DNA of 64,000 nucleotides from Lindgomyces ingoldianus (GCF_010093535.1 NW_022985185.1:1000200-1064199), one strand, 5' to 3'. Positions 11,801 through 23,944 are shown, counted from the stretch's first letter. Numbers and translations are program-made. The notes: generated by a model from the sequence alone, not told the origin.

Positions 11801-13964
11801 CGAATGCTGCTTTGCGAATTGCGTTTGCTGCATTTTGGTTGTCCCCCGTTTTCTTCTTGATCATTGGGCCTAATCCAGGTCGATGCGCAGCTTCCTCTTC
11901 ATCTTCCGTCGGAGCAACAGGCTTTGCAGCAGGCTCTGGCTCGATCTCGGCTGGTTTTACTTCTTCAATGGCAGTCGTACGAGGTTTTGATTCCGTGACC
12001 GTTGGTATTTTCGGAAGAGGTGAGGTGGGAGGAGGCTGGAAAGGTTGTGAGGATTTTGGAAGTTGGGAAGGTTCGGGGACGTTCTGAGCCGTGTTCTGTC
12101 GTGCCTCGACGAACATGGCAGGTTTCTGCGGCTGCCTGCCAGCCTGCAGAATTGCAGGTGGTGGTGGAGACTGAACGGGAGTGTGGAATTCGTTGTTCGA
12201 GCCGCTTCCAACGCTGCTCTGTGACTGAGCGGTGAGCATCGGAGGTCGTCTCCGTTCTGGTGGAGCAGTACGTAGGGGGCGCTCTTCTGGCTGAGCGTCA
12301 TCATTGCGCGAAAATGCCGAGCTTGCATTACTTTGCGCCGTGCCCGGCCTCAAGCCCTTTGGAGAAGGATCCCTGCGGTTCGGTGAAGGAAAACCATTTT
12401 GCTTGCGCTGCTCTCCCGCCATAGTACCGAATCCCGCACCATCCAAGGATGACTCCTCTATTGACCTCTGAGATCGAGCATCATCTGCCTGTGGTCGTCG
12501 TCCGGGGCTCAGGCTTACCGGGATAGACGAGACGCTCCCGGTTTCTGGTGTTTTAGGTCGATGGGCAGCGAACTCTGATCGTGAAGACTGAGGTGTCAGC
12601 CTTTGTGAAAGTGGAGGTGTCGGCGCTTGTCCAGGCATCGCGCGCATTTGTTCCCTGCTAGGCGGCGAGCGCATATCCATCTGTTCTCGGCTTGGCGACG
12701 ATCGCATGCCCTGTTCCATGGAAGGTCTCGGCCTTGGGCGTCGCTGTCCATCTGGGCCCTGTGCGAATGGAGGGAGTGGTGGAGTACCTTGGCCGGGGCC
12801 TCGAAGAGGCGGGGGTCTTCGGTCTTCATCACCAGTCCAAGGCCGGCCTTGGGGAGGGGGTCCCCGCAACGGTGGTGGCCTTCTGTCGCCTTCTGCCGTC
12901 GGAGGGCGTCGTGGTGGAGGCCTTCGCTCCTCGTCTGCAGTTGTTGGCCTAGGCCTGAAAGACGACGGCCGCCTATCCTCTGATAGTGGTGGCGGTCGTC
13001 GTTCGTCTCTCAACGGAGGTGGTCTTCTCTCTTCTCCTGGGGGCGGAGTCCCCCTTTGGATGCCTGGCGGCAGAGGTGAAGGTGGAGGTATCTGTGGAGA
13101 CTGACCCAGTCTTTGTGGAGGGCCTCCTGGTTTCTCCCTGTCGAACTGCGCGCGTCCCTCCGCTGTTGCCAGCTGCGGCCTTCCCGCCGTCAACGCATTT
13201 AGTTCCGCAGCATTGAAACCTGACAGTACTGGGAATTTCCCCTGAGTATATTTGTGGTAGATCTTGACCATGCTGCTAATAAAGAACTCTTTTTCTTTGG
13301 GGGTACCAGCTTCCCAGTAATAGGGCTTCTGGATGGTTACGGTAAACCCACAGTCACCAGCCCACCTCATCCTCTGTGCCTCGTCCTCATTGGCAGGAAC
13401 CAGATGGACAAAATTCTCGATGCCGGAGAGGTCCTCCATATTCCACGTCTTTCCAATTGAGAAGGTACCATTTGCATTCTCGCGAGCCTTGTGGAGACGC
13501 ACGCGACCGGTGGCACGTACGGATACAATAATGACTCGATTCTTCTTGTTAGAGGGATTGCCATTCGGCGGGGGCGGTGTTTGCGGGTAAGCGCCATCTT
13601 CTTGGACGCGGATGTGGGTTATGTAAGATTCAATAGCTTTGCGGTGGTCAGACCCAGACACGGGAGTTTGAATAATCGATAGATAGTAGAGATACAATTG
13701 AAGCGGCGACAAGTTCTTCTGGGGTAAGGGAAGGGGAAACATACGCTGTCCCTGGTCGTCGACCTTGGCGAAGGCACTTTCGTTGATCCTTCGCCGTTCT
13801 TCGTCAAACCGTTCGGCGCGCGATATCCCCGACTGCACTGTTGAGGAATTTGAGGACGAAGGCGGGCCTCCCGGGGCGCCAGGCGGACGGCGAGCTTCAT
13901 TGCTTGGCCTCCTGTTCCCGGGCAGCCCGTTCGGGGGGTTGCGCGGCCGAGGGTTTGAGTCCAT
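8899..13964 (-). CDS. SEC3: exocyst complex component Sec3
   Basis: Sec3 marks sites of polarised exocytosis and tethers secretory vesicles to the plasma membrane. Exon 1 spans 13964-9306. A 56-nt intron (9305-9250, gtaagc...cttcag) leads to exon 2 (9249-8899), which begins EFIESTETLLAQPG and ends EVAAAFRR, giving 1669 residues. The N-terminal 60-240 region matches the Sec3 PH-like domain that binds PIP2 and Rho GTPases (YYWEAGTPKEKEFF, VKIYHKYTQGKFPVL). Residues about 270-750 form a very long Pro/Arg/Ser-rich disordered linker with repeated RRPPPLR-type units. The C-terminal 750 residues form the helical exocyst rod (Sec3_C), including LGFENLLSEFGWGSS-type and EYDV-type conserved patches. 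ATG at 13964 is followed by DSNPRPRNPPNGLPG. The start is shared with a divergent promoter toward the Srp40-like gene. Confidence 0.92.
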
Positions 13965-14488
13965 GGATGTTTGTACAGCGCGCTAGGCGGGCGACCGTCG
14001 TCTTCGGCAGTATATGCACGTCGACGGAGTGAGTGCACCAGGCCCGAGCCTTTAAGATGGTGCGGGCAGTCGACAGTCTCTGGCCATGAAATACGAGGGT
14101 GACGAGCTCGAGTCGCTGGTCTGGAGAGCGAGATGTGCGTGAATGGGGAAGTAAGTGGGTAAAGGGACAGGCGGGAGGCGATTGCAGGCCAAGCAATGCA
14201 CTGGATCCCGCCAAGAGGAAAAGAGTGAGGATTAGAGTGAATTGGTCCGCCCGTGACCAGTGTTTGTTGGACGTAGTGAGAGGCGTTAGGACAGTGTATG
14301 AGATGTGCTTAGTTAGCGATGCTTGGCCGGGATCCTGGTCGAGTTGGGGTAGAGGCTGTCGTGTCCAAGAAGGGTTTAGCGGCCTGCGCCGCAGATGTGA
14401 AATTTGAACTTTTTTTCCTCCACTCCCCATCTCACTCCAGCCACCCTAACAGCCCTTCACCTTTTGTACCGAGTCCAATTGGGACGCC
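13965..14488. promoter_or_regulatory. divergent promoter region between Sec3 and the Srp40-like gene
   Basis: The 524-bp segment separates two divergently oriented start codons, so both promoters and 5' leaders must lie here. The right end, before 14489, is CT-rich, a common feature of fungal core promoters. No specific factor site is claimed. Confidence 0.5.
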
Positions 14489-15880
14489 ATGGCAAGCAGT
14501 GAAAAGAAGCTGCACACTAAAAGCACTAGTGACAAGCGGAAAACAACTACCAAATCCAGTGCGAAGCAACCCCAGGCGCCAGCTCCTCTGATCGACCTCG
14601 TCCAAGGCTTCCTCAAAGAGCATGGTTATGCAAAAGCCGCCCGCGATCTCCAGACAGAAGCTCAACAGCGCGATGCTGCGACGGCCCCTCCATCAGCGTC
14701 TACCAGCTATCCCGATCTGACCACTCTCTTCAAGGAATGGGAGCAGGTTCACAAACCTGGCGGTAGCGAGAAGGAGGATGCAGACGAGGCGATGGATGTT
14801 GACACAAGCGATGCAAGCAGCGATTCTAGCAGCGATTCCGACGCTGGACAACAAACGAAAACACAGAGACGGAGAATAGTAAAGAGGAAGAAAAGCCCCG
14901 CTCTCTCTAGCTCCAGTTTTGATTCCTCGACCTCAAGTTCTGAGTCAGAATCAGAGGTTGAAAAGGCACCGCCGGCAAAGAAAACAAAGAAGAACGCTTC
15001 ATCGGATTCATCCTCTTCGTCCTCCAGCGACTCGGACAGTGATCTCGAAGCCGAGGCGGCGAAAACACCTCTTCCTTCCTCTTCCGATTCTAGCAGCTCT
15101 GACAGTAGCTCCGACAGCGACAGCGGCAGCGAGAGTGAAGCTGAGAGTAGCTCTGAGACTAAGAGCACGAAACCCGTAGATAAGAGCAAGAATAGCGAGA
15201 AGATCCAACGGAGCAAGAGGGCTGCCTCATCTGCCTCATCGTCGAGCTCCTCTGGTTCTTCGGGCTCTTCCAGCTCTTCCAGCTCTTCCAGCTCTTCTGA
15301 TGGCGATTCGGACAGCGATTCGGATCCAGTGCCTGCGGAGAACAGCGGCAAGGCGAAGACACCTAAGGATACCACCGCCAAGAAAGGTGCAGAGACGTCT
15401 TCGTCCAGTAGCGAATCGAGCTCCTCCGACAGCGATTCTTCTTCCTCAGACTCCGACTCTAATGTGGAAAACAAGAAGACGAAAACTTCACCTTTCAATC
15501 GCAAGAACTCTTCCGAGTCCACCGCAACTCTGCCCCCTGCCTCTCCCCAATTTGCCAGCAGCAACAAACGCAAACGCTCGGGATCTGCAGAGGAAAACCC
15601 CAATACTGCAAACGGCTTGAGCGACAGCAGCGGCCGACCTGCCAAGAAGGGACCAGCTACTGCCAATCGCTTCCAGCGTGTTGCACCGAACACTCCGGTG
15701 GACCCGCGTTTTTCTAGCAACAAATACGTCTCGTATGACTACGCAGACAGGGCACATGCCGACCTGCAACCGACGAAAGGCAAGGGCTTCACGAAGGAGA
15801 AGAATAAGAAGAAACGTGGATCTTACAGAGGTGGTATGATTGATACTGAGGGCGGGAAGGGCATAAAGTTTGATGATTGA
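14489..15880 (+). CDS. SRP40: Srp40/Nopp140-like nucleolar phosphoprotein
   Basis: Single-exon gene for a 463-residue nucleolar chaperone-like protein that in yeast and animals assists snoRNP assembly and RNA polymerase I. A LisH-like dimerisation helix lies at about residues 30-60 (LVQGFLKEHGYAKAARDL). The middle (about 95-320) is a run of acidic serine blocks separated by Lys/Ala/Pro segments, the substrate pattern for casein kinase 2. The C-terminal domain (about 385-463) is the conserved SRP40_C module, containing NRFQRVAPNTPVDPRF and ending GMIDTEGGKGIKFDD. Both ends fit the family, so the frame is complete. The repetitive serine codons also generate long mirror open frames on the other strand, which are not genes. 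The serine tracts invite copy-number change. Confidence 0.9.
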   Translation: MASSEKKLHTKSTSDKRKTTTKSSAKQPQAPAPLIDLVQGFLKEHGYAKAARDLQTEAQQRDAATAPPSASTSYPDLTTLFKEWEQVHKPGGSEKEDADEAMDVDTSDASSDSSSDSDAGQQTKTQRRRIVKRKKSPALSSSSFDSSTSSSESESEVEKAPPAKKTKKNASSDSSSSSSSDSDSDLEAEAAKTPLPSSSDSSSSDSSSDSDSGSESEAESSSETKSTKPVDKSKNSEKIQRSKRAASSASSSSSSGSSGSSSSSSSSSSSDGDSDSDSDPVPAENSGKAKTPKDTTAKKGAETSSSSSESSSSDSDSSSSDSDSNVENKKTKTSPFNRKNSSESTATLPPASPQFASSNKRKRSGSAEENPNTANGLSDSSGRPAKKGPATANRFQRVAPNTPVDPRFSSNKYVSYDYADRAHADLQPTKGKGFTKEKNKKKRGSYRGGMIDTEGGKGIKFDD

Positions 15881-16517
15881 AGCTAATTCTGTCTTTGGCG
15901 AAGTTCTTCCCTCCCAGTCGCCTACGACCCGAGCCGCGAGAAAGTGATGCCGGTTGTCGTGGCAGATGAAAATTAGTGGGAAGGTAAAGCCAAGGCCACG
16001 GTAATGCATCAGATGTGAAGTGGCTCAGCCGTTTGGTGCGCTCGGGGCAGACGACTATATGGATGATAGAAAGGCAGATGTGGTGACATCGGAGTTATAC
16101 GCGTATAAAAGTTTCATACCCACGGGTGAGAAGCCGGATTTTTAGTAGGACATTGGCGTCCTTGAGATGGGGATACATAGATAGTGACTTCAAGAAGCAA
16201 ATTCATCAGCCACTGGTCACGACTTCATTTAAAATAAAATCGTGGATTACTACGCTCCCCTCCGCGCAATAGAGCAGATCTTGTCATGCCCTGCCCTAAC
16301 AACGAACAATATACCTACGCACGTCTCCTCAGTCACGTGATACTAGCTTAGTGGTGACTAAGGATCTGGATAGCGACTTGGCACTCGCAACTCCCCTGCG
16401 GCATCATCGCCAAAGCCAAAGGCAGCCGTCACCAACCACCGCACCCTGGATCAACACCACAACGAACCTCGAAACAAGTCTTCCGCTTGAGGACTGCCTG
16501 CTTCCAGAGCTGCCATC
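15881..16517. other. intergenic region upstream of VPH1
   Basis: Holds the Srp40-like 3' flank and the VPH1 promoter and leader. An ACGTGA-type element (tcacgtgat) sits at about 16332-16341, roughly 180 bp upstream of the VPH1 start. It is an E-box-like palindrome that could be regulatory. No gene is seen. Confidence 0.45.
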
Positions 16518-19326
16518 ATGGCACCTACCAAGGACACCATGTTCCGGTCTGCGGACATGTCCTTGACGCAGCTCTACATTGCCAATGAGATAGGGCGCGA
16601 AGTCGTCTCTGCGCTAGGCGAGCTCGGTGTGATGGACTTTAGAGATGTAGGCTATACCCACAGTACCGGGCAAGACTGCCTTAAGCTTGGTTGACGGGAT
16701 GCGATGAACCTGCATAGCTAACAGGCTTGCTTTTCCTAGCTCAACTCCGAGACCACCGCATTCCAACGTACCTTTACCCAGGAGATCCGTCGATTGGACA
16801 ATGTGGAAAGACAGCTTCGTATGTCGATACAGTGACTGGATTCTGGATATGACTGACATGGACAAGGATATTTCCATTCGCAGATGGAGAAAGCGGCTAT
16901 TCCGATGCGATCCATTTACGATTTCAACAATCCATTCACCTCTCCGTCTGCCTCGGAGATCGACGAGCTCGCCGACAAGAGCCAGAGCCTGGAGAACAGG
17001 ATCTCGTCGCTCAATGAGAGCTATGAGACATTGAAGCGTCGTGAGGTCGAGCTCACCGAGTGGCGTTGGGTCCTCCAAGAGGCTGGCGGCTTCTTCGACA
17101 GGGTAAAGACTATCCCCCGTCTCTGTTACGAAGTATTCGTCTAATGCATGTGACAGGCTCGTGGCCAAACTGAGGAAATCCGACACTCGCTCGACAACGA
17201 CGATGCTCCCCTTCTCCGCGATGTCGAACAACATGGTCAAGGGGAACCAGCCGGGGAACAGTCCTTCTCCGTCATGAACATTGGATTCGTTGCCGGCGTT
17301 ATCCCCCGCGAGCGCATTGCAGCTTTCGAACGCATTCTCTGGAGGACTCTCCGTGGCAACCTGTACATGAATCAATCCGAGATTCCAAAGCCTATTATCA
17401 ATCCCGAGAACAACGAAGAGATTAGCAAGAACGTTTTCATCATCTTCGCCCATGGCAAGGAGATCATTGCGAAGATCAGAAAGATCTCGGAGTCTCTTGG
17501 TGCCGATCTCTACAGCGTGGATGAGAACAGCGAGCTTCGTCGTGATCAGATCCGCGAGGTCAACACTCGATTGAGCGACCTTGCAAGCGTTCTGAGGAAC
17601 ACCAAATCTACTTTGGATGCTGAGTTGACTGCCATTAGTCGTTCCCTGGCTGCTTGGATGGTAATCATCAAGAAAGAAAAAGGGACATACCAAACGCTCA
17701 ACAAGTTCTCCTATGACCACCAGCGCAAGACCCTCATTGCAGAGGCATGGGCTCCTACTAACTACCTTGGACTGATTAAATCGACCCTTCAGGATGTCAA
17801 CGACCGAGCTGGTCTGTCTGTCCCTACCATTGTGAATCAAGTTAAGACAACCAAAACACCCCCGACATATTTCAAGACCAACCGTTTTACCCTCGCTTTC
17901 CAGACCATCATCGATGCTTACGGAACGATCAAGTATCGTGAAGTCAATCCAGCTCTTCCTACAATCGTCACCTTCCCATTCCTTTTCGCCGTCATGTTCG
18001 GAGACTTTGGCCATGGTCTTATCTTGTTCCTTGCGTCTTTGGCAATGATCTACTACGAGCGGAAACTCATGCGCAGCAAGCTGGATGAACTGTTCTCCAT
18101 GATCTTCTACGGTCGATACATCGTCTTCATGATGGGCCTCTTCTCCATGTACACCGGTTTGATCTACTGCGATGCCTTCTCCAAAGAACTGCCCATTTTC
18201 ACATCGATGTGGACGTGGGATGGCAATGGAATGGGACCAACCGCCTCGCGTCTAGACGGCTACACTTACCCATTCGGCCTTGATTGGAGATGGCACGACA
18301 CAGACAACGACCTGCTCTTCTCCAACAGCTACAAGATGAAGCTGAGTATCCTGCTTGGTTGGTGTCACATGACTTTCTCTCTCTGTTGGTCACTCATCAA
18401 TGCGCGCTACTTCCACACTCCGATCGATATCTGGGGAAATTTTGTGCCTGGAATGATCTTCTTCCAGTCGATCTTTGGGTACTTGTCATTCTCAATCGTC
18501 TACAAGTGGTGTGTTGATTGGAATGCTCTTGGGCGTAGCCCTCCCAGTCTGCTAAATATGTTGATTTATATGTTCCTCAAACCAGGGATCTTAGAGGACC
18601 CAGAGCAGCCACTTTACAAAGGACAAGCTAAAATCCAGGTCATTCTGCTGCTTCTAGCAGTGATTTGTGTACCGATTCTTCTTTTTCTTAAACCCTTCTA
18701 TCTTAGGTACGAGCACAACAAGGCTCGTGCAATGGGATATCGTGGCATCGGAGAAAACACTCGGGTCAGCGCTCTAGACGACGATGATGATGAAGGCCAG
18801 ACACTCAATGGTGGACGAGAGAGCTTTGGCGATGATGAAGACGGCATTGCTATGATCACCCAGGACATCGGCCATGGCGAAGAGCATGAAGAATTCGAAT
18901 TTAGCGAGATCATGATTCACCAGGTGATTCACACCATAGGTAAGTTGGCCCTGAAACCTACCCACGAGACAGACCCTAACTTGGATAGAATTCTGTCTCA
19001 ACTGCGTTTCCCACACTGCTTCCTATCTCCGTCTTTGGGCCCTGTCACTCGCACATCAACGTCTCTCGATTGTGCTCTGGGACATGACAATGAAGATTGC
19101 GTTCGGTTTCACCGGTATCGGGGGAGCCATTATACTCGTCGTTGTCTTCTATCTCTGGTTCTCGCTGACCGTCTTCGTTCTGTGTGTCATGGAAGGCACT
19201 AGCGCCATGCTGCATTCCTTGCGTCTGCACTGGGTGGAAGCCATGAGCAAGCATTTCATGGGCGACGGTTTGCCGTTCGAGCCTTTCAGTTTCAAAGTCA
19301 TACTAGAAGAAGATCCAGTCGAGTAG
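16518..19326 (+). CDS. VPH1: V-type proton ATPase subunit a (Vph1)
   Basis: Membrane subunit a of the vacuolar V-ATPase, forming the proton half-channels next to the c-ring. Exons at 16518-16646, 16740-16818, 16867-17102, 17157-18939 and 18989-19326 give 854 residues, the usual length. The N-terminal half is cytosolic and coiled. The junction of exons 2 and 3 restores [12 protein letters not shown]. The membrane half begins near [24 protein letters not shown]. The last exon holds [14 protein letters not shown], whose first Arg (about residue 757) corresponds to yeast Vph1 Arg735, essential for proton transport. The protein ends [11 protein letters not shown], also conserved. The acidic loop around [13 protein letters not shown] precedes the last helices. 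Rav1, encoded about 17 kb downstream, belongs to the RAVE complex that assembles this enzyme. Confidence 0.95.
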
Positions 19327-20599
19327 TGGTATCTCTTTTTTTTTTGGTTCATTTTGTAGTTGTTGTAGGGCCAGAGAGCGATTTGGTATCTCCTTGTGTA
19401 GGTTGCTAGAGCAACATCGTCTGGTCTGTATATAGAATGTAGTATGTACACTATTGGATGCTGCGTTGTCATCCTGTGAGATTAATCGCGCGGAGCAGTT
19501 GCGTGGCTACCGTTGCTCACTTGAGGCTGTGCCATATCGGCCGAGCCCACTGGCGCCGCAATCGTGATACAAAGCGAACAGTGCACCCGGCGACCGCGAG
19601 ATACTCTCCTGTCTGATGTTCTCGAATTTTCTTCATCTTTTCTAGAACCTCCAACGATCCACTACCAGGGGTGGGATCCGATAGGGCTGCCTGCCACGCC
19701 ACACATGAGGCAATGAGGCATTATCCCCCCCGCCTCCCCCACTCTAGGACGGAGACGAACTCTTTCGGAGCAGCGTGTCCCAGGCTGATGACTTTACGAG
19801 GTGCTTCCATGGACCGCGCCAGGGGCATTTGCGGACGCTCGCCATAAGCAGGAGACCATTTGCTCTGTTGGTTGGGTTTGGGTTGCGTATTTACGCCGCG
19901 TCCACGGAAACGGGCATCAATGTTGCCGGTCTCATCAGCAACAGGAGACTTTTGGGGGGGGGGGGAAAACAGCTCAAGACTAGTAGCCTCAACGTCATTT
20001 CAACAGCAGGGATTCCTAGGGAAATAAAAAGATCAAAATGCGGTTTGAATGAATGATAGAGGGTACATGAGAGGGAAAATGCAATAGATCTTATATTTTT
20101 CACCGCAACTTTGACATGCTTTGCACCTGCATACCGATGCATGTCGATGAAGGATGAGTGATGCAGCACAGGGTTTGAGAGGTGCAAGCGGTGTGAGAAG
20201 CTTTCGCCAATGCCGGCCCGCGCCTCAGGCACTGGATTCCGTGCGAAGCATACGTGGTGTTGATTGGACGGGAAGACGTGGAAATCATGGTGACGGAGTG
20301 CTTGCATGTTGGACAAAGCGCGGGCTGCAGGGAGGGAGCGTTAGCTGGGGAGGGGAGCTTTGGGCTCTGCTCTGGCTGGAGCTGGCTCATGCATTCGGGA
20401 GGTGCGAACATATTTAGGTAGGTTGGTGCCCTGCTCGCAAGTTTTTTTTCCTGGCTTTGCACTCTTCCACTCTTGGGATTGAAGTCAAGTGTGGAGATTC
20501 TTTTGTCTGCTCTGCTGTTCTGACATCATCCTTCCCTTCACCTTCCAAGGCCCGCTTGATTCGCTAGACAAAAGCTTAGCTCTTACTTCCTTGAACACT
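19327..20599. other. long intergenic region with a poly-G tract
   Basis: About 1.3 kb without a supportable gene. It contains an 11-nt poly-G run at about 19954-19964 and a poly-T run near 20440. The right part is the promoter and leader of the aminotransferase gene. Short open frames here have no recognisable features. Confidence 0.45.
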
Positions 20600-22866
20600 A
20601 TGTCGTTTTCGGCGGCCAAAATCCCGACCTTCAAGTCGACGGGGACGTTCAGGGAGAGGAGATTTTCGAGTAGTAAGGAACCGAGCGAGAGTGGTGAGTC
20701 CCAAGTCTCCCCCCCCCTCAATTTCTTCTGTCTGGAATCTCTATCGTGTTTTGCTTTTCCCTGATAAGACGTCATTTGGGTGCTGCATGCACGCTCGGCT
20801 CTTCTACTTTTGCGGAGCTGAAAATACTGCCCACGACTGCGATTGTTAGCTCTTGAGTGGTCAAATGTAAAGGGTGTCTTACTTTAGGGTGTTGGACTTT
20901 CTGCTTTGGTTTTGGGGTCTTTTTTGGGATTAGTTTCCATGAAATGTGTCTCGTTCAGTCTTACAGCCCTGGTCGATCCCCTCCAACCCCACAGCCGAGC
21001 ATCATCCTCCAACCCATTCAGTTTTCCCCAGTGACATTACCTTCTTATCTATCTGTCTTCTACTCCTAAGCTTCCAGCCCCACTAACCCTCCGTCAGAAC
21101 TCTCCTCCAAAATCCATCGGCAATTCAGGTCCTCCCACGAAGGCCACAAGCCTCACGCGGGCCTCGATCCCACACGTGCCTCCACTGGTGTCGTCTGGAC
21201 GTCAGAACGAGCCTACGAGCACGGCTTTCTCGAGGAGCCTGACAAGTGGGCGAACTTGGGACAAGGCGCTCCCGAGGTCGATGATGAGATCAAGGGTTGC
21301 TTTGAGAGACCCAAGGAAGTCGATATCACGAGCCATGGCCGCGAATATGGACCCACGGCTGGCATTAGGCCATTGAGGGAGGCAATTGCGAAGTTATACA
21401 ATGATCATCATAGGAAGTGGAGGAAGAGTCAGTATACTTGGTGAGTCTATACCCTAGGCATGTTAAGTGGGTGTTTTAGAGGAGAAAGGATATTACCTAG
21501 ATAGACACGACCATGAGAGATCATGTGCTAATCATAGGTTAGGGAGAACGTGTGCGTGGTTCCAGGAGGCAGAGCAGGGCTGATCCGTATTGCCGCCGTC
21601 CTCGGGAACTGCTACTTGGGCTTCTTCATCCCCGGTGCGTTGCATTTATACAACGTAACACCACCCAGTACTAATCGAATTAGACTACACTGCCTATAAC
21701 GAAATGCTGTCTCTCTTCAAAAATGTAAGCCCTTTGTCTTTCCCATCATCCCGCACTAAATCTAACTTGCCTTCCCTTCAGATCGCTGCAATCCCCATTC
21801 CTTTAGGCGAAGAGGACAAATACCACATGTCTCCGGACAAGATTGCTGAGGAAATCGCTCGTGGCACGTCCGTAATCCTAACATCGAACCCCCGTAACCC
21901 TACAGGACAAATGATCACGAATCCCGAGCTCGCTCAGATCCAGAATATCTGCCGTGATCGCGCTACCCTCATTATGGATGAATTTTACTGTGTAAGTTAG
22001 CGCACCGAAACGCTACGACCTTCTCTCTCCGCCCCAACTAGTTCTCATCTCTAAATTCACTTCATGCTACACCTATCATTAATATTGTACTTCTCTTACA
22101 AGTACTAACATCCGGAACCTTCAGGGGTACAACTACACCACAAACTGCGACGGCACCGTAATCTCCGCCGCCGACAACATTGAAGACGTCGATGAAGACG
22201 ACGTTCTTATCATCGATGGCCTGACTAAACGCTTCCGACTCCCGGGATGGCGCGTCGCCTGGGTCCTCGGCCCCAAAGAATTCATCAACGCCATCGGATC
22301 CTGCGGTTCGTACCTCGACGGCGGATGCAACGTACCCTTCCAAGAGGCTGCCGTCCAGATGCTCGAACCTGCCCGTGTGCGCTGCGAAATGGCCGCGCTG
22401 CAAACTCACTTCCGCATCAAGCGCGACTACGTCATCGGCCGACTCACTGAAATCGGATTTAAGTTTCCGTTCATGCCGAATTCCACATTTTACTTGTGGC
22501 TGGATTTGAGCGAGCTTCCAGAGAGTATTAACGACGGGTTGAACTTCTTCCAGGCGTGTTTGGAGGAAAAGGTTATCGTAGTCCCAGGAATCTTCTTCGA
22601 TTTGAACCCCAGTAAGAGGAGGGATTTGTTTGATAGTCCTTGCCATCATTTCGTGAGGTTGAGCTATGGACCCCGCATGGATGTCTTGGTTAAGGGCGTC
22701 GATGCTATCGAGAGGATTGTGAAGAAGTGAGTTTTGAATACCCTAGATTTCTACGAACGGAACGCAAGTTGAATCCGGAGGCTGACTTTCTTTTCTAAAT
22801 AGGCACAAAGCGGATCCTCGACCAGCGAGCCAGGTTCGTCCAAGAGGTGGAGCGACCGCGCATTAA
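20600..22866 (+). CDS. class I/II pyridoxal-phosphate aminotransferase
   Basis: PLP-dependent aminotransferase of fold type I. By splice signals and phase the exons are 20600-20693, 21098-21440, 21543-21634, 21684-21724, 21782-21991, 22125-22726 and 22803-22866, giving 481 residues. The first intron is long (404 nt). Conserved blocks in order are SHGREYGPTAGIRPLREAI, VVPGGRAGLIRIA, LTSNPRNPTGQ, MDEFYCGYNY (aromatic and Asp contacts for PLP), and DGLTKRFRLPGWRVAW with the Schiff-base Lys. The C-terminal domain ends in FVRLSYG, whose Arg binds the substrate carboxylate. The last small exon adds a basic tail. The substrate is not evident: the family includes aspartate-, alanine- and arginine-type enzymes. 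If the long first intron is wrong, translation could start further downstream. Confidence 0.85.
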
Positions 22867-23437
22867 CTTAGGAATGAGTTGACTTGAGGCGAGAGTTGCT
22901 GGGTAGGTTTGGTAAGAGAAACGGAGAGGATGGGTGACGTAGAGGTGGGCCTAGACAAGGCGGTGAATAAGTGGGATTTTAGAATGGTTTGTATTAAAGG
23001 ATGGGAAGGGAATTGGAAGAGGGTTATAGGCTTAGATATGATATTAGTATATCCAGATATAGTTTTTACATCATACGCTGCTGATGATGCATTGCCCTTG
23101 CCTCCAGGTTTGTGCAATATCTATTCTATGCGTGGTGATTTTACATTATGTATTTCAATACAATTCATTCTCCCGTGTCTCGTTGTTCTCTGGCCTTTTC
23201 TCACACGAAGCCTCTAGCTTCCCAAGGAGAGGACCGAAATATGTACCGGTTAGTCCATCCCCACCCGATGCAACAATCATCCATCTACCCTAGGTAAATT
23301 CCCCTTCACACGCGTGTATCTCCGCGCAACACCAATCAGGGACAACCCTATACAAAAGGTCCAAATCCCTCACCAAGCTCCTTCCATATCCATCTCCAGT
23401 CTCAATCAAACGCCACATCTTCTACCCAACTGACTAT
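22867..23437. terminator. convergent 3' flanks of the aminotransferase and FMC1
   Basis: These 571 bp lie between two converging stop codons. Nothing resembling a gene is visible; short open frames lack protein-like composition. AT-rich stretches at about 23035-23075 and 23140-23165 may hold polyadenylation signals. Confidence 0.4.
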
Positions 23438-23803
23438 TCACTTTTCCTCGGCCTTAAATTCTGGCGGTAAATCCATACCCACCCTCCTAGCCGTCAAACG
23501 CACCCGCTCCTCCTCACTCATCCCCATGCCCGGATTATATCGCTCGATGAGCGTCGCATACATTCTCTGCGCTTGGATGTATTGGATGAATTGCTCTGCT
23601 TGTTGGAATTGATCGATGTGCTGTTTTGAATTCGGGCTTGATTTTGGAGTGGGTGTGGTAAATGATGCGCGGATGCGTTGTTGCAGCATGGAGGGTGAAG
23701 AGAGCTTTTGGTGGGCTGAGGGGTGGGTTGGGAGTTCGCGGAGGATACGGCGGTAGAGGGAACGGATTTGGGGGGCTGTAGATGCCATTATGGGAGTGGA
23801 CAT
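23438..23803 (-). CDS. FMC1: ATP synthase assembly factor FMC1 (LYR-like)
   Basis: Small mitochondrial matrix protein needed for F1-ATPase assembly together with Atp12. The reading frame starting MSTPIMASTAPQIRSLYRRILREL gives about 121 residues. The SLYRRILREL segment is the LYR-like start, and IERYNPGMGMSEEERVRLTARRVG followed by DLPPEF is the family's C-terminal signature. ATG 23803 is preferred, and a second ATG at 23788 would also serve. The open frame extends further upstream without family support. The start faces the EngB gene across about 141 bp, so the two mitochondrial genes probably share a promoter. Confidence 0.85.
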   Translation of the reverse strand: MSTPIMASTAPQIRSLYRRILRELPTHPSAHQKLSSPSMLQQRIRASFTTPTPKSSPNSKQHIDQFQQAEQFIQYIQAQRMYATLIERYNPGMGMSEEERVRLTARRVGMDLPPEFKAEEK

Positions 23804-23944
23804 GTGGTAGAGAAAGTGTGAGGGACTTTGAGGGTTTGGGGAGGAAGAGCGGAGGTGGATTGCGGAGAAGCACTGACCACCGCTGTGGAAATAATTTCTG
23901 GACAACCTCAGACTTGATCCAATGCAGCATTGAGTAGAGATATA
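23804..23944. promoter_or_regulatory. short divergent promoter FMC1 / EngB GTPase
   Basis: Only about 141 bp separate the two opposing start codons. Both products are expected in mitochondria, which makes co-regulation from one bidirectional promoter plausible. This is inferred from layout only. Confidence 0.5.

Noticed and set aside
11242..12087. 281-codon plus-strand open frame inside Sec3
   Set aside because: Shadow of the proline/serine-rich linker on the other strand; no protein features.
14749..15723. 324-codon open frame on the minus strand, rich in Glu and Leu
   Set aside because: It is the mirror image of the serine codons of the Srp40-like gene; the plus-strand protein has conserved ends and the minus frame has none.
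16614..18014. 466-codon minus-strand open frame opposite VPH1
   Set aside because: The plus strand encodes clear V-ATPase subunit a motifs with proper splice sites; the antisense frame matches nothing recognisable.
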